Shown: positions 25,771 to 34,630 of the stretch, in pieces
Numbering within the stretch: position 1 is the first letter of the stretch
Layout: each line of letters starts with the position of its first letter
Source of the DNA: Drosophila miranda
Lineage: Eukaryota > Arthropoda > Insecta > Diptera > Drosophilidae
Direction of reading: 5' to 3'
DNA length: 64,000 bases
Assembly: GCF_003369915.1 (NCBI RefSeq)
Contig: NC_046675.1
Location: 15,128,001 to 15,192,000 of the forward strand
Position numbers and translations under genes: made by a program
Notes under the pieces: generated by a model
What the model was told of the DNA's origin: nothing
Seen by the model: only the letters and a program-made list of their open reading frames with translations
Database searches by the model: none

Positions 25771-26731
25771 CTCTTGATGATGTCTTGGGTTAGTTTTTTG
25801 CTGTTGTATGTGTTGTTGTCGCCTCTATTGTTTTACCCGCACATCGCTAAAAAGCACACTCGACGCGTTTGCTGGCTCTCGGCAATCTGAAACATGCGTC
25901 GCCATCCGGCGCAGCCAAGACCGTCCCCAACAGCCCCAAAAGTGCTCCCTCTCTTTCGTTTGTATCGGTGTGTATGTGGATGGTGTTAAGAGTGCGCCGA
26001 CTCTAATGCGGGCTTGCTCTTGTTCTCTCTTGCTGGTGGTGGCGGCTCCCACGGACTTTTGGGTGCTCTGGGTCCTGCTATGTTTTACAACTGCGTTGTG
26101 TGCTTGTATTTCGCCTTTGCATATGTATATCGGTATTTTATTGGTTCACGCCGGCAAATGCGAAACTACTTTATTGCATTTTCGCACCATTATGCTTTCG
26201 GGGATTTGAACGCATTCACTTTTACTGGGTTAATTGTATGTTACGGTAACATTTAATTGCATGCGCGTTGGCCAAAATTATTAATATTTTGAAGTGTTTT
26301 GTTTTCTCTTTTGCTCGGCATCTTCTTGTTTTCACTTTTACTGCGGCTTACTATGAAAATACCAAATAGCGCGTACCGAAAAGCACAAAAAAATGCAGAG
26401 TGTGGCTGTATTACGCCAACCCTGCAACCACAATCGGCAGCAGCACGGTTTGTTTGTGGAATCCATTCGCGGCCGGGAAAGAGAATCGACATGCGCAGGG
26501 ATTTTTATGAATGAATCGCGACCGGCACTTTTTTTAAACGAATTTCAATCTGAAAAGGAACTTGCCAATTGGCAATAATCTTGGCAAATATGTATACAAC
26601 AATATATACGTTGAGCCGGCAGGGTTGCAGCGTACGATCAGACATAAATTCAAAATATTGCAAAGCACTCGTTTGCACGGTTTCCAGGTTGTAAATATGG
26701 TACAAATAGAATGGAATGGTTGCTCACTCAC
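25771..26731. other. Noncoding DNA between Syx1A and the last located 4EHP exon
   Basis: No conserved ORF was found on either strand. On the minus strand the segment starts with the 4EHP donor GTGAGTGAGC and would be intron. The frame stays open for 66 more codons to 26,534 but reads into sequence unlike any eIF4E, so translation through the donor is not expected in the main isoform. I searched it by eye for the missing 4EHP C-terminal exon and did not find it. Confidence 0.5.
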
Positions 26732-28628
26732 CGGATACTTTGTCTGCAGCACTATGCCGCATATCTCGTCACCCACCAGAAATTGCTCACCCAGCATCGC
26801 CATGCAGACATTCTCCCAGGCACGTTCAATTTTGTTTTTGCGCAATCTTATCAGCCATTGGCCGCCTTTACTATTCGCCGGATCCTCCCACATCGGTTTG
26901 ATGCCTTGTTTGAATAGGGACAGCTCTCGGTACGGCTTCAGGGCAGTCGGCCGGATCAGATGCGAGTAGAGGGACCACCATTGCTGGACACTTGCACACC
27001 TTCCGACCACGTGCAGCGATTTGCTGTAGTCCGTGGCGGCCCGCTGTGTCCCCTTTCGCGAGAACCAAAGGCAGTATGTGTGCTGCAGGCGATTCTCATT
27101 GGGCCCCACCTCCAGCGGCGGTAATTTTTCCACATCTATTTCATTCTCTACGTCGCTGTCGTCACTGTCGACAAGATCAGGCCAGACTTTCCTGAAATAC
27201 GAAGACATAGCACGTTTAATATTTCTTTAGTGAGGCTTTTTTGATTTCATATTTCCTGAACATCGATCTCGCCTGGCCGACGACTACAAATCCCCCGAAA
27301 TATTAACTTTACAGTCAGCAGGTCAGTCATTCACTCAGTTTGGCATCAAAATATTCAAAAATCGTCACATACATTTCTTAAACAATTTTTCTAGAAGCAG
27401 GTATGAAGCTGTCGATTCGTACACTCGACCAGCGCGTTATCACCCTCGAGATGGACGAGGGGCAGAACGTGTTGGCCCTGAAAAAGAGGCTGGTCAGCAT
27501 ACCGGGGATATCCCAGTCAGTGGACAGTCTACAACTGATCTACGGGGGACGCATCATGGAGGATGGATTGCCACTCAGCGAGTACAAGATTGCCGAGGAC
27601 AAATTTCTGGTGCTGATGGGCAAGCAGAAGGTCCAACAGGTGACAAAGGTTGAACTGGAGAATAAGCCCAAAGAGACGGCTTCGGTGCGCACAGCGGCTA
27701 CAGCTGCTGGCAGTTCTGCTGCTACAGGTGCTGGAACTGCGCCATCAGGGGATACAGGTGCTGATACTTATGTTACAGGAGGAGGGAATCCGACGTCCTC
27801 GGTGCCACCAAACGAAGAAATGGTCCAGCGTCTGATGGGCATGGGTTACGAGGAGATGCCAGTGCGCGCCGCTCTAAGTGCCAGCTTCAATCATCCGGAG
27901 CTTGCCATCGAGTATCTGATCGCGCAAATTCCATCAGAGGCCGCCAGTGGAACTGCATCGCCCGTTAGTGTTAGTCCCTCGGTGGCCGAAATGGCGGTGA
28001 ATCTGGCACCTCTGATGTCCGATCCACGGTTCGCACAGGTGCGCGAAATGATACTCCAGAATCCTGAACAGCTGGAGGCAATTCTTGGTCAGATGAGCGG
28101 GTCAAATCCAGAAGTGTTTGAGGCTTTACGCAACCACCAGGGAGAGTTCGTTGACTTGCTGAACCACTATGACCTAAGCCTAAGCGACGATGACGAGTTC
28201 CCACAACAGGCTGACAGCGCGCAGCAGACGCCACTAACTGCCGCAGAGGCGGCTGCCGTGGATCGTTTGACGGCATTGGGCTTCCAGCACGACCTGGCCG
28301 TACAGGTCTACTTGGCTTGCAACAAGAATGAAGAGCTGGCGGCCGATGTACTCTTCCGCCAGTCCGAAGAGGATCAGTGATCGTTCCGCTCTCCTTGTTC
28401 TCCTCTGCTCTTTCTCTCATCTATTGTGGCGTGGCGTTGAATCGATCATCGACGAATAAACAGACCTGGGGGCTAAAGTGGTGCATATAGATGCCATAAG
28501 AACATAACCTAACAATCGCATCGGCCAATGGGCCAAAGAGGGAGATGTGCGTGTGTGTTGTTGGCCTAATTTGTGGGAGATGCCACTTACGATTCATATT
28601 GTTTGGTTGCAACCTTTTCCATGCTCAT
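26732..28628 (-). CDS. 4EHP: 4EHP, eIF4E-homologous cap-binding translational repressor (C-terminal exon not located)
   Basis: This encodes the cap-binding protein that binds the mRNA 5' cap without recruiting eIF4G and represses translation with partners such as Bicoid, Brat or GIGYF. Exon 1 (28,591-28,628) encodes MSMEKVATKQYES and ends in a GTAAGT donor. Exon 2 (26,732-27,191) follows a TATTTCAG acceptor and ends before GTGAGT. Together they give 166 in-frame codons. The eIF4E fold is clear: HTYCLWFSRK, the cap-stacking region SVQQWWSLYSHL, then MWEDPANSKGGQW and AWENVCMAMLGEQF. The last 50-60 residues expected for the family, with the WNKTA...RDTLRRVLNLP segment, are missing. No in-window exon matches them between here and Syx1A, nor convincingly beyond. 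Intron 1 (27,192-28,590) contains a whole gene on the other strand. Confidence 0.85.
27403..28380 (+). CDS. Rad23-like UBL-UBA proteasome shuttle protein
   Basis: The predicted role is to carry ubiquitylated proteins to the proteasome and, for Rad23 proper, to stabilise XPC in nucleotide excision repair. The 325-residue single-exon product has the complete Rad23 architecture. A ubiquitin-like domain lies at 1-75 (start MKLSIRTLDQRVITLEM). It is followed by a linker rich in Ala, Gly and Thr, UBA1 at about 136-178 (MVQRLMGMGYEE), the XPC-binding STI1 fold at about 200-256 (PLMSDPRFAQVREMILQNPE) and UBA2 at about 280-320 (VDRLTALGFQHDLAVQVYLACNKNE). It is shorter than canonical Drosophila Rad23 (about 414 aa), so I take it for the divergent paralogue, probably the orthologue of melanogaster CG10694. 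It sits entirely within intron 1 of 4EHP on the opposite strand. The lack of introns fits an origin by retroposition. Confidence 0.93.
   Translation: MKLSIRTLDQRVITLEMDEGQNVLALKKRLVSIPGISQSVDSLQLIYGGRIMEDGLPLSEYKIAEDKFLVLMGKQKVQQVTKVELENKPKETASVRTAATAAGSSAATGAGTAPSGDTGADTYVTGGGNPTSSVPPNEEMVQRLMGMGYEEMPVRAALSASFNHPELAIEYLIAQIPSEAASGTASPVSVSPSVAEMAVNLAPLMSDPRFAQVREMILQNPEQLEAILGQMSGSNPEVFEALRNHQGEFVDLLNHYDLSLSDDDEFPQQADSAQQTPLTAAEAAAVDRLTALGFQHDLAVQVYLACNKNEELAADVLFRQSEEDQ
28455..28460 (+). terminator. Polyadenylation signal of the Rad23-like gene
   Basis: AATAAA lies 75 bp after the stop codon. The predicted 3' end falls inside 4EHP intron 1, just before 4EHP exon 1 on the other strand. Confidence 0.6.
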
Positions 28629-29254
28629 CTTTGATGATTTGGGGGGCTCTGGGGCTGGGGCTGGTGGCACTAGTATTGCTGCGATATTGCGGGTATTTCT
28701 CCTGATTTTGGAATCTGTGGATCTTGCTGCTGGGTCTGGTGCTGCTCCGGTGGCGCTGTTGCTTGGATGATGATGTTAATGCTGCTGCTTCTACTGCTAT
28801 TGTGTGGGCAATCTGCCTCCTCTGCTACTGTGACGGTTTTGGCCTTTTCGTGTAAATTGTAGTTGCACTTGATTTTAGCGTAGCTTCCTCTTCCACTGAC
28901 GGATTCTTCTTTCAAAATTGTAGCTCCTTTGCTGCGTGAAATAGTAGAGCGAGCGTTTGTATGTGTGTGTGTGTGTGTGCGTATGTGATGGATGATTCTA
29001 CCTTCCACACACCACAAAAATACGTCTATCGTCTGTCGCCTAGGTGCCTGGGGGGCCGCCGCTTTGAGTGGGGAACTATCACTATTCCGTTGTAAACAAT
29101 TGCAAATGAGTTTGTCCGCCAATCGTGAATTTCATGGATTTTTCTTGTTTTTTATCTGATTCGTTTTGGTTAAAGCGCTGCAGTTTTGACGTTTCTTTTT
29201 GTACACAACATGCGTCCAATTACGTTCCACTTGCGGTCCACCTTCCACGCGGCG
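28629..29254 (-). other. 4EHP 5' leader region
   Basis: This stretch upstream of the 4EHP start codon contains a GT microsatellite (about 28,962-28,980) and no recognisable coding sequence. It should hold the 4EHP 5' UTR, possibly spliced. The core promoter is inferred near 29,255. Confidence 0.4.
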
Positions 29255-29300
29255 CTGACCCTCAGAAATATACCGAAATATACCGTAAATATACCGATAA
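29255..29300 (-). promoter_or_regulatory. Ohler-6 repeat promoter cassette upstream of 4EHP
   Basis: Read on the minus strand, three GGTATATTT-type units (Ohler motif 6, consensus KTYRGTATWTTT) occur in series and end in CTGAGGGTCAG. The same order and wording recur at the RNFT-like and Sec10 promoters. I infer that 4EHP transcription starts just downstream. Confidence 0.5.
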
Positions 29301-29381
29301 CAAACAACATTTTTCTTGATAATAACAAAACAGTGTTTTTATTTATTAATTATTTAAATTAGTGGCAAATCAGATAAGAAA

Positions 29382-29541
29382 TAAAAATAATTTATTCGAT
29401 AACAATGATAACGCCAAGCTTGACAACCTGGGTGACCTTTTACGGTATTTTTAATACTTTTCGGTATTTTTTTAGGTCAAAATTGAACGGACGGTATATA
29501 AATATAGGTATATAAATAAAAATAATTTATTCGATAACAAT
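29382..29541. repeat. Direct repeat flanking an Ohler-6-rich segment
   Basis: The word AATAATTTATTCGATAACAA occurs at about 29,387 and again at about 29,521, in the same orientation about 134 bp apart. Between the copies lie GGTATTTTT units reading on the plus strand (about 29,440-29,500). It may be a duplication or flanking repeats of a small insertion. Confidence 0.5.
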
Positions 29542-29554
29542 TAAATCGTGAGTA

Positions 29555-29663
29555 AAGAATAATAACCAAAGTAAAATAGCCACAAAAAACCCTTAACAAT
29601 TATTATTAATAACTGTTTGTTTAATAAACAAATATACATACACGTAAAATATGGAAAAACATT
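29555..29663 (+). repeat. Diverged copy of the ARL6IP4-like 3' end
   Basis: The segment has the order of words found at 30,525-30,651: AATAACCAAAGTAAAA, then TTAATAACTG, TTTAATAAACAAAT, ACACGT, AAATATG and AAAAACATT. That later copy is the stop codon and 3' UTR of the ARL6IP4-like gene. This copy lies about 360 bp upstream of that gene's start codon, in the same orientation, and lacks about 20 bp present in the other. Confidence 0.7.
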
Positions 29664-30020
29664 GAAATGGGCTGTGAAACTATCGATATGACATTTGCAT
29701 CGTCGAAAGAACAAGAAGAAGAATATAGTTGTTCTTATTGCTTTTGAATACCCTATGTTTTGGTGGGCAATTCCGTTTAAACATGAATTTTGGAGTCTAT
29801 TAAAGGTGCTCAGGAAATTGGCAATAATTCTGAATGCTTGTCCCACCGTTCTATATGCTTTTCTCGGGAAAACTAATATATAATAGCATACAAATCGAAA
29901 AGCAATTATCTCGTGAATCAATATAGCCCAAAATAGTGCACGTGACTATTGGCAGGGTATCGACGTTCGAGTGCTGTCAAATCTCTTTTCGTTTTGTTTA
30001 CATCTTACGGCCTTACAAAA

Positions 30021-30531
30021 ATGGGTAAAAGCGAGAAGAAATCAAAGAAAAAGCACAAGGAGAAGCGCAAGGAGCACAAGGAGAAGCACAAGTCTAGGAA
30101 ATCTAAAAAGCACACCAAGCAAAAGGACGCAACTCCGCCGCCCCAAGCGCCGCCGCCACCTCCACCGCCGGACATTAGCAGCGATGAAGACTTCGCCATA
30201 CCAATAGGTCCGTATTCCCCATAGTGACACTACGGTTCTTGTATATTACGTGTGTGTGTTGTTTGAATATCCCCACCAAAAAATTTAAGCACTGATGAAC
30301 AGCAAATCCCATGCGCCCGAGACACCGGAGGAATACCAACGCCGTCAGAGTCAGATACGTCGCGAAGTGGATCCCGTGACCGGCCGCATACGCCTCATCA
30401 AGGGCGACAGTGAGGTGCTGGAGGAAATCGTGAGTAAAGAGCGCCACACGGACATCAATAAGAAGGCCACACGTGGCGATGGCGAGTACTACGAATCCCG
30501 ATCTCTCGACGCGGCTCGTCGCAAAAAATAA
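30021..30531 (+). CDS. ARL6IP4-like nuclear RS/lysine-rich protein
   Basis: This is a small basic protein related to ADP-ribosylation-factor-like-6-interacting protein 4 (SRp25), a nuclear-speckle protein linked to splicing in vertebrates. Exon 1 (30,021-30,207) encodes a Lys-rich segment with repeated [12 protein letters not shown] runs, then a polyproline stretch and [10 protein letters not shown]. Exon 2 (30,290-30,531) encodes the conserved C-terminal domain [20 protein letters not shown], then [19 protein letters not shown] and [16 protein letters not shown]. Joining gives 142 residues, with phase-1 codon G/CA at the junction. The donor GTCCGT is weak, and the frame runs into a stop soon after it, which supports splicing. 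AATAAA lies at about 30,594. The gene converges with the RNFT-like gene; the two stop codons are about 140 bp apart. Confidence 0.85.
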
Positions 30532-30672
30532 TGACCAAAGTAAAACAGTACAGAAAAAACCTTAAGAATTAGTATTAATTAATAACTGTCAGTTTAATAA
30601 ACAAATGCTAGCTCGGAGACTATTTATATACACGTGAAATATGCAAAAACATTTCTTTGGGGGAGGGGAGCC

Positions 30673-32872
30673 CTAGTACAATTGATGAAAGAATGTGGTG
30701 CTGCCATCCTGCCAGGCGGGGTCATCGCTAACCTTGGCACGGCACATGGGGCACGTTTGCTCGCGCTTGAACCACGTTTGCACGCACTCATCACAGAAAA
30801 TATGTCCACACTCTAGGATTATGGGCGTGTTGAACGTATCATGGCAGATGGGGCAGACAGAGCCCGCGTCATCTAGTTCCTCTTTAGTGGGCGGACGCTC
30901 AGAATCCTACAAAGAACAAAACATAATGATTAGATATGGGAAAACCTTTGACGAATATGGGATCCAACGTACAATATTCCGTCTGAAGGTAACCACTGAT
31001 TTGTGTAACGACTTGGCACGCTCCACAAGCTCAAAGATCTTTGCCCCCAGGTATAATGCGGAGAAGAGGCCGCCCGAGACCACCTCCAGGCCCGAATATG
31101 ACTCGTAGAGGAACATGAACCACTGTGTAATGGGTGTTAGGGCTCGATAAAACTGTGAGATGTATTCCACCAGGACATAAAGACGGGCCTGAATAAGAAG
31201 AGTCACAAGAGATTATGAGATAGAGAATGGGGAATCTATAGGACTCGACGCTTACCCTCACTTTGAAGCGCATCACATGATTGGGCAGCATGGTGATGGC
31301 CAGTTTGATGAGCATCGTGAGCAGCTTGATGATGAGATCACTGACGGCTATGTAGTACAGCAGCATTCCCAGCGGTATGACCTTCTCGGATTCATACGTG
31401 TCCGTGGTGACGACCGCCTTGAGCGTCTCCGAGGACGAGGTTGTTGGACTTGCAGACAGCGGACCAAAATTGGGGACTGTCCCCGGCTCTGTCTTGAAGG
31501 GTATGGCGTAGGTGAAATATTTCCTTGGCGGCGGCACAATTAGACCAAACGGATCCGGCGCTGATGTGGCCAGAAACAAGCGCACCGTGACCACTATCGT
31601 AATGAGACAGACGTCACGCAGCATCGAAGAGTACTTTTTTTGTGCCAGGCGGGACACCTGATTCCGCACCGATCGATTGACATTGTACATCACAGTCTGC
31701 AGCACCAGAAGATCCACAATGCCCAGCAAATGATCGTGTATGAATTTGATTAGGAGTATAAAGATGAGGGGCATATACCGGACGAAATGGCTGAGGATCT
31801 GCACGACCATGTCGTCGGAAATAAGCTGCTCATCCTCCCCCTGGTGTTCGGGGGGCTCTGCCTGGCCATTGCCACCGCCGCCATTTTCTACTGCGGCCGC
31901 ATCTCCAGCTCCAGCCAATGGTCCTCCGCTAAGATTGCCATCGCCTAGATCTAAATTCGCATTGTGTTCATCCTCGCTCTCCTCGTAGGCTGACGGATTG
32001 CTGTGCAGCTCCATGACGCTGGCATTGTGTCGTACACCCGCGAGGCTGTGACGCATTTCGCCCTCGCGCAGTGAAATACTGCGTCCCATAATGGCACTGG
32101 CACTGCTCGTGGCATTAAGTCCGTGCCCTACTCGACCGATCCTTAGGGGAGAAGTGCCCACAACTTCTGCATTTGGCTGCTGATTGTTCAGAAGAATGTG
32201 AGCATTGTCCACAGGTGATGACGCTGGTGGCGGATTTCCAGATGCCGTTGCTGCTGCTGCTGGCTGGTACCGGAAGTTGGAATGTGTGATAAAGGAGCGC
32301 AGCGCCTCAGTCGATGGTGCCGTGGACAAGGAGAAGACATCATTCAGATTTACACGCCAGAAACCAAGTTGTCGTACGCCAGCGGGCGAGCCGGATGCGG
32401 GTCCAGGCAATGGCCCGACGCCCGGGCTGGGCAGTGGCTCCTCCAGGCTATTGTTGGCACCCATGCTGCGGGACTGCTGCAGGCGACGGTTCATTTGTGT
32501 GGCCACACGGACGGGTGAGCTGACGGTCGGTGTGTAGGAGCGCTGACGGGCCAGGAATGAGGATATAATGTTTCCGTGTCGCGGGCCAGCGCTAAGGCTG
32601 CTGCTGCGACCTGTTGGTGGATTGTGGCCAATGGAATCCAGATTGATGCTGGTGTTGTGGGGACCGGAACCCATACCACCCGTCCCACTGCCGCCCGTCG
32701 CCGTAGAGGTCATCGACGGTGCTGCTGGCAGCAGATACTCGCTCTCCGCTGTTGTTGAGTCATTGTCGTCGCTTTCAATGTGTATGGAGACGTTGGACAG
32801 ATTGTTGTCCGCCTGGGCAGGACGATACCCAGCGCCACCGCCGCCTGACGGGTCCTTCGGTCCGTTTTTCAT
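30673..32872 (-). CDS. RNFT-type RING finger transmembrane E3 ubiquitin ligase
   Basis: This encodes a homologue of human RNFT1/RNFT2, endoplasmic-reticulum membrane E3 ligases that take part in protein quality control. There are three coding exons, all phase 0: 31,256-32,872, 30,973-31,188 and 30,673-30,906, giving 688 residues. The first 350 residues are low-complexity and rich in Gly, Ser, Pro and Asn, and probably cytosolic. Hydrophobic segments lie at about 361-396, 420-438 and 498-529, with more in exon 2 (around ITQWFMFLYES and GGLFSALYLG). The C-terminal C3HC4 RING uses C629, C632, C644, H646, C649, C652, C663 and C666, and is followed by the typical end WQDGSTTFFHQLY. All eight zinc ligands are present, so the ligase should be active. 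It probably corresponds to melanogaster CG13605, from memory. Confidence 0.93.
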
Positions 32873-32909
32873 TGTTTTACGTGTGGATTTTATTGTTGTT
32901 CTTCGGAAT

Positions 32910-32992
32910 TATCGATATGATATACGGTCTGACCCTCAGAAATATACCTAGAGTACGCCAAAAATGTAAAAATATACCGTAAATATACTGAC
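32910..32992 (-). promoter_or_regulatory. RNFT-like promoter: Ohler-6 array plus DRE
   Basis: Read on the minus strand, GTATATTTACGGTATATTT leads through a further GGTATATTT to CTGAGGGTCAGACCGTATAT. This is followed by the DRE-core palindrome TATCGATA at 32,910-32,917, 38 bp before the start codon. DREF/BEAF-type and Ohler-6 motifs mark TATA-less housekeeping promoters in Drosophila. Confidence 0.6.
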
Positions 32993-34630
32993 GAATTATT
33001 TGTATTCAAATTGCATCATATTCCTCGTTTTTGATTTTCGGTTGCATATTACTAGCTTGCTAAGACCCTCAGCTCTGAACTCATAATTGAATCTGATTAA
33101 TAAATCGATTTCCTAAAACACTAGCATTTTTTAAATACTCCTTTTTATTGGATTTGATTGTAAACTAAGTACCACCATGAGTCTGGCCCATGCAAACTTA
33201 ATGTTGTTAAGAAAACTTGAAAATATTGTATAGAAAGTATCGGTTTGACTAAAATTGTTGGTTGAAAACAAAAATCTCTGCGATTCCGTTTCAAAATCGT
33301 TCCAGTTACCAAACCCGTCTCCGTTAGAGTACGATATATGTGAATCTGTGGAATATACCCATACCCAACCACATAAAAAAGTGTTTGTATGGATATATTA
33401 TACACCACGTATATCAAATACATATTAAAAGTAACTTATCAATACCAATTGTAATGCTAGTGCTACGATGAAAAATCCTTCCAAGAAGAAATAGAAAGAG
33501 AGAGCAAATATCCCACCAAAAGCCTACCGATACTATCGACTGTTGCGCGCCAAATAGAAATTGTTTCAAAGTGAATCAGTTACAAGGATGTGAAAGCTAA
33601 TTTAATATACTGATGACATTGCTTAAATATAAATATTATATAAAAATACCTTCAACTCAATTTCGACGTCAAAATATAGAAAACAGTTAATAATATACCG
33701 TAAATGGTCAATATCTTCGCAATATCGATAGCACTTAGAGATGACACTTTTGTGGTTGCCAAAACTTTCGCAAATTATCTAGAAATTTCAACAGGATCTT
33801 GATAATAAATTTGCGGTTAGCTTTCAAATTGAAATTTGAAAATGAAATCAAATTTCCTTTGAGGGATAGATCTGTTCGAAGAACTATGAACTACCATGCT
33901 TGAGCTAACCGCTTGAATAAGCAAAAGCGTGCATTATAATTATGCAAATTTGTAATTTCTGTAATTTCACCCTCTCTTTCGCTGCCCACCATTGATAAGG
34001 ATGCAAATGACTCTGTTACCACTAACCACAAACAAAACTGACCTAAAGCCGTTGCCAGGTAACCGAAAAGAAGGCCAAAACATCAACAAAAACGTGACCA
34101 AAACCACCACCACTGACAAGGACACACGCTTCCATGAGTATATCCTTTGGAAGCGGTCAGTTCTATTCGATTTTCAGTGAAACAAAGAAGTGCGTTGCAA
34201 AGTGGCAAAGAAAACTGCCTAATGGTGGAAAAACAGAAACATATGGAAAAATAAGTCAAATGGGTAATTAAAATATAAATATGATTTATTGTACAAAGCT
34301 AACGAACTATAAGTGTATATATTAAATATGTACATACATATATACGGGTACATGTTTTTTTGTTTGTAACTCTACGAGTATTAAGTCCTAAGCCTAATCT
34401 TCATTTGATGGATGTTGAACCCCATTTGATGCGTGCGCGCGCGTTTCAAGTAAACAAAAAAGTAAAAAAATGCAAAAAATATATATACAAATATATATTT
34501 TTATTATTGATCAGTCTGTGTAATCTCTCTCTCTCGCTCTCGCGGTTCCATTACCCACCCCTCCCCTCCACCCAACCGCATCCGGCTGCAGTGGCTCCCC
34601 ATCCCCCATCCCCCATTGGTGGTCCGTCGT
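32993..34630. other. Noncoding DNA upstream of the RNFT-like gene and downstream of the ATP-grasp-like gene
   Basis: This is AT-rich DNA with no convincing ORF. It includes a TACCGTAAAT word near 33,699 and the end of the ATP-grasp-like transcript near 34,500. I see no RNA gene in it. Confidence 0.5.
34500..34505 (-). terminator. Polyadenylation signal of the ATP-grasp-like gene
   Basis: TTTATT on the plus strand reads AATAAA on the minus strand, 126 bp beyond the stop codon. Confidence 0.55.

Noticed and set aside
26534..26731. Open extension of the 4EHP frame past the exon 2 donor
   Set aside because: The 66 codons do not resemble the eIF4E C-terminus and follow a strong donor, so they were not added to the CDS.
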